A stretch of DNA of 64,000 bases from Glandiceps talaboti (Eukaryota > Hemichordata > Enteropneusta > Spengelidae): NCBI RefSeq assembly GCF_964340395.1, contig NC_135552.1, positions 3,205,017 through 3,269,016 of the forward strand, written 5' to 3'. Of the stretch, positions 54,801 to 64,000 are shown piece by piece. Position numbers and translations under genes: made by a program. The notes under the pieces were generated by a model. That model made no database searches. It was not told the origin of the DNA and worked only from the letters and a program-made list of their open reading frames with translations. Numbering within the stretch: the first letter of the stretch is position 1; each line of letters starts with the position of its first letter.

Positions 54801-57420
54801 TTAACACAAAATTGACAGACTGGTTGATTAACTAATTAACACAAAATTGACAGACTGGTGGACAAACTAAAAATTGACAGACTGGTTGACAAACTAAAAA
54901 TTGGCAGACTGGTTGACAAACTAAAAATTGACAGACTGGTTGACAAACTAAAAGTTGACAGACTGGTTGACAAACTAAAAGTTGACAGACTGGTTGACAA
55001 ACTAAAAATTGACAGACTGGTTGACAAACTAAAAATTGACAGACTGGTTGATTAATTAACACAAAATTAAGAGACTGGTTGACAAACTAAAAATTGACAG
55101 ACTGGTTGATTAACTAATTAACACAAAATTGACAGACTGGTTGATTAACTAAAAATTGACAGACTGGTTGATTAATTAACACAAAATTAAGAGACTGGTT
55201 GACAAACTAAAAATTGACAGACTGGTTGACTAACTAAAAATTGACAGACTGGTTGATTAACTAAAAATTGACAGCCTGGTTGACTAACTAAAAATTGACA
55301 GACTGGTTGACAAACTAAAAATTGACAGACTGGTTGACTAACTAAAAATTGACAGACTGGTTGATTAACACAAAATTGACAGCCTGGTTGACTAACTAAA
55401 AATTGACAGCCTGGTTGACTAACTAAAAATTGACAGACTGGTTGACAAACTAAAAATTGACAGACTGGTTGACTAACTAAAAATTGACAGACTGGTTGAT
55501 TAACTAAAAATTGACAGCCTGGTTGACTAACTAAAAATTGACAGACTGGTTGACAAACTAAAAATTGACAGCCTGGTTGACTAACTAAAAATTGACAGAC
55601 TGGTTGACAAACTAAAAATTAACAGACTGGTTGACTAACTAAAAATTGACAGACTGGTTGTCAAACTAAAAATTGACAGACTGGTTGACTAACTAAAAAT
55701 TGACAGACTGGTTGATTAACACAAAATTGACAGACTGGTTGACAAACTAAAAATTGACAGACTGGTTGATTAACTAAAAATTGACAGACTGGTTGATTAA
55801 CTAAAAGTTGACAGACTGGTTGACAAACTAAACATTGACAGACTGGTTGACTAACTAAAAATTGACAGACTGGTTGATTAACACAAAATTGACAGACTGG
55901 TTGACAAACTAAAAATTGACAGACTGGTTGATTAACTAAAAATTGACAGACTGGTTGATTAACTAAAAGTTGACAGACTGGTTGACAAACTAAACATTGA
56001 CAGACTGGTTGACAAACTAAAAATTAACAGACTGGTTGATTAACACAAAATTGACAGACTGGTTGACTAACTAAAAATTGACAGACTGGTTGACAAACTA
56101 AAAATTGACAGACTGGTTGATTAACTAAAAATTGACAGACTGGTTGATTAACTAAAAGTTGACAGACTGGTTGACAAACTAAACATTGACAGACTGGTTG
56201 ATTAACTAAAAATTGACAGACTGGTTGATTAAGTAATTAACTAAAAGTTGACAGACTGGTTGATTAACTAAAAGTTGACAGACTGGTTGACTAACTAAAA
56301 GTTGACAGACTGGTTGACAAACTAAAAATTGACAGACTGGTTGACAATCTAAAAATTGACAGACTGGTTGACAAACTAAAAATTGACAGACAGATTGACA
56401 AACTAAAAATTGACAGACTGATTGACTAACTAAAAGTTGACAGACTGGTTGACTAACTAAAAATTGACAGACTGGTTGACAAACTAAAAATTGACAAACT
56501 GGTTGACTAACTAAAAATTGACAGACTGGTTGACAAACTAAAAATTGACAGACTGGTTGACTAACTAAAAATTGACAGACAGATTGACAAACTAAAAATT
56601 GACAGACTGATTGACTAACTAAAAGTTGACAGACTGGTTGACTAACTAAAAATTGACAGACTGGTTGACAAACTAAAAATTGACAAACTGGTTGACTAAC
56701 TAAAAATTGACAGACTGGTTGACTAACTAAAAATTGACAGACTGGTTGACTAACTAAAATTGACAGACTGGTTGACTAACTAAAAATTGACAGACAGATT
56801 GACAAACTAAAAATTGACAGACTGATTGACTAACTAAAAGTTGACAGACTGGTTGATTAACTAAAAATTGACAGACTGGCTGATTAACTAATTAACACAT
56901 GAAGGCGTACCATGCATCTCAGCACATGGGGTGATGTACCATGCATCTCAGCTCTTTGAACAGGTCAACTGAGAGACCGATAAACCAACTAAATTTGACA
57001 GAAATTGACTAACTAGAATTTGACAGACTGATTGATTAACTAAAAATTGACAGACTGGTTGATTAACTAATGAACACAAAATTGACAGACTGGTTGCCAT
57101 GACAAACTAAAAGTTGACAGACTGGTTGACAAACTAAAAGTCGACAGACTGGTTGACAAACTAAATATTGACAGACTGTTTGACAAACTAAACATTGACA
57201 GACTGGTTGACAAAGTAAACATTGACAGACTGGTTGACAAACTAAAAATTGACAGACTGTTTGACAAACTAAACATTGACAGACTGGTTGACAAAGTAAA
57301 CATTGACAGACTGTTTGACAAACTAAACATTGACAGACTGGTTGACAAAGTAAACATTGACAGACTGGTTGACAAACTAAACATTGACAGACAGACTGAC
57401 CAACTAAAATTGACAAGTAG
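51851..57420 (+). repeat. 27-bp satellite subfamily with kilobase-scale duplications
   Basis: The unit is TTGACAGACTGGTTGACAAA plus CTAAAAA, with variants GATTAACTAATTAACACAAA. The section at 52988 recurs 1844 bp on at 54832, and the one around 54655 recurs about 1.69 kb on at 56341. The 27-bp period keeps false reading frames open. Confidence 0.95.
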
Positions 57421-58735
57421 ATGTACAGATATACTGACTCAAAACTTAGAAAATGCTTGAATAATCAAAAGTTATATTGACCGACTGAAGAAGTGAAAGA
57501 AAAGAGAATGGCAAATTGAACATCAATGAAAAAGAAGGTCTTTTCTTATAAATACAGGGATAGGTCAGATGCCAATCATCCTTTGAGGGGAGATGTGATT
57601 GACCAACTTAAAATTGACAGACAAATTGACTAACTAAAATTGACAGACTGATTGACTAATTAAAATTGACAGACTGATTGACTAATTAAAATTGACAGAC
57701 TGATTGACTAATTAAAATCGACAGTTTCACTAACTAAAAATTGACAGATTTACTAACTAAAATTTACAGAGAGATTGACTAACTAGAAATTGACAGACTG
57801 ATTGACTAACTAAAAGTTGACAGACTGGTTGACAAACTAGAAATTGACAGACTGATTGACTAATTAAAGTTGACAGACCGGTTGACAAACTAGAAATTGA
57901 CAGACTGATTGACTAATTAAAATTTAGACAGATTGACTAACTGAAATTGACTGACAGAATGACTAATTAAAATTTACAGACATTGACTAACTAATATTGA
58001 CAGACTGATTGACTAACTAAAATTGACTGACTGATTGACTAACTAAAAATTGTCAGACTGATTTACTAACTAGAAAGTGATAGAACTTAACATTGACAGG
58101 TATAGATAAACTAACACAAAATTAACAAAATGCTTGAATAATCAAAAATATATTGACTGACTGAAGAAGTGAAAGAAAAGAGAATAACAACTGAACATCA
58201 ATGAAAAAAGGTCTTTTCTTATAAATACAGGGATAGGTCAGATTGGAATCATCCTTTGAAGGGAGACGTGATTGCCTAACTAAAATTTGACAGGCTGACT
58301 TACTAACTTAAAATTGACAGACTGGTTTACTAACTACAAACTGATAGACAGATTGTCCAACTTGAAATTAGCGGACAGATTGGCTAACTAGAAATTGACA
58401 GTGAGAATGATGAACTAAAATATAACAGACTGATAGACTAACTAAAATATGACAAAATAGATTGACCAACTTAAAATTCACAGACTGATAGAGTATCAAT
58501 AATTGACATGTAAACAATCTAAAAGGTGACAAAATGATTGACAAGGTAAATATTGGCAGATTGGTTAACTTTAACACTAACAGATTGGTTTTGCCAACCA
58601 AAAATGACAGTTACGAACTTAACATTGACAGAGAGATTGACTAACTAAAATTTGACAGATTGGTTGGCTAACTAAAATTTGACAGACAGATTTACCAACT
58701 TAAAATTGACAGATTTACCAACCTAACATTGACAG
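57421..58735 (+). repeat. Diverged satellite with a repeated non-satellite module
   Basis: Loose TTGACAGACTGATTGACTAA units surround two related segments of about 130 bp (about 57470-57600 and 58130-58270) that share GAAGAAGTGAAAGAAAAGAG and ATAAATACAGGGATAGGTCA. Confidence 0.8.
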
Positions 58736-59132
58736 ACAGGCAGACAGACAGACAGACAGACAGACTGACTGACTGACTGACTGACTGACTGACTGACTGA
58801 CTGACTGACTGACTGACTGACTGACTGACTGACTGACTGACTGACTGACTGACTGACTGACTGACTGACTGACTGACTGACTGACTGACTGACTGACTGA
58901 CTGACTGACTGACTGACTGACTCACTCACTCACTCACTAAAATTAGCCAGACTGGTTGGCTATTTGACAGGCAGACATTTATCAACTTAAAATTGACAGA
59001 TTTACCAACCTAACATTGACAGACAGACAGACAGACTGACTGACTGACTCACTAAAATTAGCCAGACTGGTTGGCTATTTGACAGGCAGACATTTATCAA
59101 CTTAAAATTGACAGATTTACCAACCTAACATT

Positions 59133-59163
<31 letters not shown>

Positions 59164-59640
59164 TGACTGACTGACTGACTCACTAAAATTAGCCAGACTG
59201 GTTGGCTATTTGACAGGCAGACATTTACCAGCTTAAAATTGACAGATTTACCAACTTAACATTGACTGACTGACTGACTGACTAAAATTTGACAGATTGG
59301 TTGGCTATTTGACAGACAGACAGATTGACCAACTTAAAATTGACAGACAGAATGACTGACTGACTAAAATTTGACAGACTGGTTGGCTATTTGACAGACA
59401 GACAGATTTACAAACTTAAAATTGACAGCCAGATTTACCAACCTAACATTGACAGACTGACTGACTGAGATTTGACAGACTGGTTGGCTATTTGACAGAC
59501 AGACATTGACCAACTTAACATTGACAGACTAACAGACAGACAGACAGACAGACTCACTGACTGACTGACAGACTGACTGACTAAGATTTGACAGACAGAC
59601 AGATTTACCAACTTAAAATTGACATAGAGTGAAAGTAAAA
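58736..59640 (+). repeat. (GACT)n/(GACA)n arrays and a 125-bp higher-order repeat
   Basis: (GACA)n then a nearly pure (GACT)n of about 160 bp (58765-58920), then three units of about 120-130 bp each containing AAATTAGCCAGACTGGTTGG, GGCAGACATTTA and a GACA/GACT run. Confidence 0.9.
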
Positions 59641-59789
59641 GGTGAAAAACTGATTGACAAAGTAAATATTGACAGACTGGTAGACTTTGACTCTGACAGA
59701 CTGGTTTACTAATCAAAATTGACAAGATTTAATAATTGAAAATTAACACAGATTGACCAACTAAAAATTGATGGACAAACTACACTGAT

Positions 59790-60125
59790 GGACACTAAAT
59801 ATTCAAAGAAATCAATCAATCATAAAATTTATAGAGTGCCTGTATCCAATACAAAGTAGAGTTCAGAGACGCTGTACAGATAAATATTGAAAACTTTCAT
59901 AAACAAGTACGTTTTAAGGTTCTTCCTGAAGACACTGACTGTGGGTCGAGGAAAATTGTTTTCTACGTTATATCCAATGTAGTCTGACTTGAAACTTGAC
60001 ACCATAAGTCTTTGGACATTTATGAAGCAAGTGTGTGAGGACGAATTTCAAGTCGAACCACGGCATGCAAGAAACTTTCAAAGATCCAGGAGCTGATGTA
60101 GGAGGCTACCATGGGGGGTGCATGT
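59790..60125 (+). mobile_element. Probable dispersed-repeat fragment inside the satellite
   Basis: About 330 bp are not satellite. TTTATAGAGTGCCTGTATCC and GACGCTGTACAGATAAAT resemble the GCGC/GCGCTTTACA motifs of LINE/SINE 3' regions in many animals. Family not identified. Confidence 0.3.
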
Positions 60126-60790
60126 CCAATCCAAAATATTGACAGACTGGTTGTGTAACTAACACTTGACAGAGTGATAAACTATCAGAAATTGACATAT
60201 AGACAAACTACGAGGTGACAAACTGATTGACACTAAATATTGACAGACTGGTTGTGTAACTAAAACTTGAAAGAGTGATAGGCTTGAACACTGACAGAGA
60301 ATGGTTTACTAACTAAAAACTGACAATGATTGACTAACTAAAAACTGACAGACAGATTGACTATCATTGGACAGACTGTCTGGTTGACTAACTAAATATT
60401 GACAATGATTGACAAACTAAAAACTGACAGTCTGATTCACTAACTAAATCTTGACAGATTGACTATGAAAAATTGACATATAGACAAACTAAAATGTGGC
60501 AAACTGAATAGTAATGTAAATATCCTTTGAGGGGCGACATGATTGACTAACTAATATTGACAGACTGATTTACTATCAAACTAAAATTTGACAGATTGAT
60601 TGACTAAGAATTGTCAGACACATTGACTAATTAAAAATTGACAGAATGACTGACTATCTAAAAACTGATAAAAGATGGACCAGCTAAAAATTGACACACA
60701 GATTGGCTAACTAAAAGTAGACAGGTACATTCTAAACTTGACAGACTGATTGACGAGCTAAAAATTGACAGAATGGTTCCTAAATAAAAA
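60126..60790 (+). repeat. Right edge of the TTGACAGACTGG satellite
   Basis: Irregular, diverged units that fade out by about 60790. Confidence 0.8.
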
Positions 60791-61460
60791 TTGACATAAT
60801 TTATGTCAAGTATTATTTACCAAACTTACTTTATGACTCCCTATCCATTCCATTAAGATAATGCTGCATTGACAAGTAAACTGACTCATAAATTCAACCA
60901 AACAGAATTCTAAATTCAGTTCTTTGCTATGTGACATTTAAAAATCCATCATTCAATGAAATACTTACTAAATATACAACTGTCAACATCAGACCGTGAA
61001 CAAATATATTAACCTTTTACATAAAGGGACAGTAAACAACTGAATTGAATTAATAACACTTGGTACTGCATGTATTACGTTCCATCATTTAATAACAGTT
61101 TTGTCATTTCTAATATATAGTATTTCAGGTTCACAAACAGATTTCCTGTTCCCCTGGCAATTTATGTACATGCAAAGCGGCCATACAATTGTTCTTATCA
61201 AACCATAGTGTATAGTACAAGTCGCAGCTGCTCCAACATGCTGAACCAAGTGTTATTAATCCAATTCATTTGTTTATCTCCTTGTTTGTAACAGGTTCCA
61301 TTCGTCCACTGTCTGATGTCTGCAGTTGTATATCATGTATATAGTGTCTATGAACTAAATAACACCCTATCTGACTCACTTAATGATTAATTTAGCCATT
61401 CACTAATTGACTAAAATTGTTGGTTCAACATCCAATTCCTGACTATTTCACTTCCTGTTT
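60791..61460. other. No gene seen
   Basis: AT-rich sequence after the satellite; no coding or repeat structure noticed. Confidence 0.45.
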
Positions 61461-61464
61461 GGCA

Positions 61465-61998
61465 ATATATGACAAGAGAGAGATACTCTACCTGCAGTAG
61501 AAACATTTCTTCAGTAACGAACACCTATCTACAATCTATTGCAAACACTGTCCACCTAGCTGTAAGGCAAATTATGATGGGATAGAAACACTACCTTGAG
61601 TTGAAATATTTCTTCAATAATGGATACCTACCTAGCGCATATTGGAATTACCAAAACAGTCCACCTAGCTGTAATTAAAGGCAAGATATGATGGGAGAGA
61701 AACACTACTTTGATTTGAAATATTTCTTCAGTGATGGATACCTACCTATGACACAGTGGTATTTTCAAAACAGTCCACCTAGCTTAAAGGCAAGATATGA
61801 TGGGTGAGAAACACTACTTTGATTTGAAATATTTCTTCAGTGATGGATACCTACATACCATGGTATTTTGAAAATAGTCCACCTAACCGTAAGGCAAGAT
61901 ATGATGGGATAGAAACAGTACTTTGAGTTGAAATATTTCTTCAGTTTTCGATACCTACCTACCACACGATGGTGTTTTCAAAACAGTCTACCTACCCT
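61465..61998 (+). repeat. Degenerate 105-115-bp tandem repeat, about 5 copies
   Basis: Units share GATGGGATAGAAACACTAC, TTGAAATATTTCTTCAGT, GGATACCTACCTA and CAAAACAGTCCACCTAGC. Confidence 0.8.
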
Positions 61999-62129
61999 TA
62001 CAAAACTGGACTGCTTATTAAGTAGTTCGTAACCATGTCAGAAGCATGTCACATGGTTATTTCAGTAAAAATAAGTATTTCATAGCATGTGTATTGACGG
62101 CATGCTTATTTATGAATGTTCCACATGCT

Positions 62130-62335
62130 AACTCTAACATGTACATGGCTAATCTTAGAAATGTACAAGCTTATTTCACAAGCTTAGCAAATATTAACAT
62201 GTACATGGTTAATCTTAAAAATGTACAAGCTTATTTCACATGCTTAGCAAATATTAACATGTACATGGTAAATCTTAAAAATGTACAAGCTTATTTCACA
62301 TGCTTAGCTAACATTAACATGTACATGGTAAATTC
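62130..62335 (+). repeat. 60-bp tandem repeat, about 3.3 copies
   Basis: The unit starts ATGTACAAGCTTATTTCACA and includes AACATGTACATGGT. A plus-strand frame across it is open only because the period is a multiple of three. Confidence 0.9.
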
Positions 62336-62420
62336 AAGACATGCTTTGATCTGGGTGCATGTACAATATAAGTCATGCAATGACGTGTTGTTTCTCGCTT
62401 TTGCAGGGCATACATTTGAT

Positions 62421-62509
62421 TAGTCCTGCTTCCATGACGGTGCACGAGTCTGTATGAGGGACAATTGTCAGAATCGAGTCCCGAATTCCTCCGTATGCAA
62501 GCAGGACTA
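62421..62509. mobile_element. 89-bp mini-MITE with perfect 11-bp ends and 9-bp TSD
   Basis: The tips TAGTCCTGCTT and AAGCAGGACTA are exact inverted copies. ACATTTGAT occurs directly outside both ends (62412-62420 and 62510-62518). A 9-bp duplication points to the Mutator or Merlin range; the superfamily is not settled. Confidence 0.8.
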
Positions 62510-62663
62510 ACATTTGATAAGAATTGGTATTAGTATTGTGAATGCTGAATTTAGTGGCTCCGATTACTGTTCATGTTAAATTTACCTGTATTTGAAAGAA
62601 AACTGGGGAGAAATCGATCTGAAAATCAAGGTCATATGTTCTACAACACATTGGACATGGAGG

Positions 62664-62676
62664 CCGCCATATTTGT
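62664..62676 (-). promoter_or_regulatory. YY1-like site
   Basis: GCCGCCATATTTG fits the YY1 consensus (AA-ATGGCGGC on the minus strand), about 170 bp before the candidate first exon. It is a sequence match only. Confidence 0.3.
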
Positions 62677-62836
62677 TTACTTCATTTTCATAATATATTC
62701 ATAGCTTCCCATGTGACCAGATTCCTGCGATCTTATTGGTTGAAATTCAAATATCGGCCATTACTGCATTGTCCACGGAAATTTGAACATTCAACATTCA
62801 TGCTCGCGTTATCAGTCGTATTTTCAACACTACAAA

Positions 62837-63025
62837 ATGTTTACAACAGTGGAACCTTTACCAAAAGCTGTTACACCATACCAATTACTGATCAGGGTTA
62901 CAATACAACCAACCCCTTGTGATTATGACATTTACGTGATTGTCAATACAGCTGCAAATGCAAGCATGGATACACACTGTGACATGTACTGCAATGTATG
63001 TATTATAAGTTACGGTAGGCCTTGA
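62837..63025 (+). CDS. Candidate first exon or short ORF (62 residues)
   Basis: ATG 62837 has A at -3 and opens a 62-codon frame, MFTTVEPLPKAVTPYQLL and onward, rich in Cys, Thr and Pro. A donor-like AAT/GTATGT lies at 62995/62996. A YY1-type GCCGCCATATTTG is at 62664-62676, a motif common near animal transcription starts. I do not recognise the protein and cannot show a following exon in the window, so it may be chance. Confidence 0.22.
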   Translation: MFTTVEPLPKAVTPYQLLIRVTIQPTPCDYDIYVIVNTAANASMDTHCDMYCNVCIISYGRP

Positions 63026-64000
63026 TTTCCGTATAGCTCCTCCTCAGCCTGTTATTATCGATCTTTTTTTAAACTGTTGACTTTCATTACTAATAGTTTC
63101 AAAATTTGGTTGTAAATAAATGAGTTAAACTGATTTTTACATGTGCACAAGTCGTTTGGTTTTTTACAAATGTAAGCCAGCTGCTCCATGACCATCACTA
63201 TGATTATGGGACACATGGCCGAGGGGAGTCACAGGCACTCAAATCAAGGTGTATGATTTTTTTTTAAATATATAGTGAATAAGGCCAGAAAAAAAAGCTG
63301 TTCAACGGGCCCTACCTACCCATATTTTTGGCATTTCATTTTTTTAAATTTTTTTTTTGTGATGGGCAAAATATCTTCATGCTGGCTTTGCATGTCAGTG
63401 AAATGCACACTTTGTTTCAAAATTAAGGGAATTTCTTTATATTTTCTGAATAGTACATGTAACAATATACATTTGAGTCAATTCCAAATTATGTACTATC
63501 AGTGGTTTACTTGGCTCTGATGATGCATACAAGCATGAATGGAGATAAAATTAAACTGTTGCATATCCAATATTCACTAAACGAAATGAGCAAAACTTTA
63601 TGACCATGGGAAGGGCAGTCATTGGGCCATCAAAAGTCTGAAAGTCTTCAAATGTTTTACTCTTTCTTTATTCATGATTATTTTGGAATCAAATTAAAGT
63701 TCAGGAGAAGTCATTTACCACATCTGCAAAATACCTTTCAGCTTTGCCACAACAATTACACTCCATAGCCAGATAAAATGTATTGTATATGTCATAATTG
63801 TCTCTAAATTCTGGTATTTTAAATCCACATTCAAGCTTTGTAAGACTTTAAATTATGTTTTTTGTTTGATATTTTATGCCTCTAAATGGTCTCCTATATT
63901 GTCTTATTTTCAAAAAAGTTTGCATTTTTGAGGATGTATCCTTCCAATCAGTAGCAATCACGGTAATAATTATCTTTCTCCCAAAAAAAATTGACCTACC
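63026..64000. other. No gene seen at the window end
   Basis: AT-rich, with several homopolymer runs. Short open frames (for example 63275-63520) show no recognisable protein. Confidence 0.4.

Noticed and set aside
52988-55062. Repeated frames with a 9-residue period on both strands
   Set aside because: The 27-bp satellite keeps frames open. Both strands and several frames are open at once, which real genes do not show.
62046-62423. 125-codon frame with a signal-peptide-like start and 20-residue repeats
   Set aside because: Most of it is a 60-bp tandem repeat and its end runs up to the mini-MITE target site. There is no homology or promoter support.

Overview
The window is animal genomic DNA. 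It is AT-rich, its genes have GT-AG introns, it carries tRNA-derived SINEs and several cut-and-paste transposon families, and minisatellites and satellites fill much of it. The genes (a PMS1-type MutL homologue, a Toll-like receptor, a TRIM-NHL-type gene) and the repeats fit a marine invertebrate such as a lophotrochozoan or non-vertebrate deuterostome. I cannot name the species from sequence alone.

Left part, 1-25 kb, plus strand: the 3' part of a mismatch-repair PMS1 gene. I assembled seven exons (949-1039, 11224-11378, 12250-12351, 13441-13530, 15950-16080, 23276-23436, 24746-24907). All junctions are GT/AG and all phases agree. They give 296 residues, from the end of the HMG box to the stop codon. 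The first visible intron is 10.2 kb because an 8.9-kb transposon-like element (1499-10407) sits in it. That element has long inverted ends built of tandem repeats and an exact 8-bp target duplication (AGTGGTGT), and it has itself received a 1.7-kb TAA-flanked element and two SINEs. A later intron (16081-23275) contains a complete, intronless Toll-like receptor gene on the same strand (17645-20545), with a duplicated TATA-containing segment about 300 bp upstream. The other introns carry 39-, 34- and 40-bp minisatellites and a TTAA-flanked MITE.

Middle, 25-39 kb: a minus-strand TRIM gene converges on PMS1. Its RING, two B-boxes and coiled coil form one intact frame (30947-29427). The following NHL propeller (29426-28656) is broken by in-frame stops and frameshifts. 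Several MITEs, a 78-bp near-perfect palindrome, a truncated copy of the TAA-flanked family, a Helentron/pearl-like element with 146-bp core repeats, and a decayed coiled-coil gene of unknown family (about 38429-35880, minus) follow.

Right part, 39-61 kb: almost entirely satellite DNA. A 40-bp satellite (39.7-45.2 kb) is interrupted by a 2.08-kb TAA-flanked transposon, and one terminus of that transposon was then copied within the array. From 45.7 to 60.8 kb runs a 15-kb family of short repeats based on TTGACAGACTGGTTGAC, with 27-bp and 46-bp subfamilies and kilobase-scale duplications. The last 3 kb contain degenerate repeats, an 89-bp MITE with a 9-bp target duplication, and a weak candidate first exon.

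The genes do not form a pathway. PMS1 is DNA repair, whereas the TLR and TRIM genes belong to families used in innate immunity or ubiquitin signalling. Their proximity is best read as nesting and convergence in a repeat-rich region.
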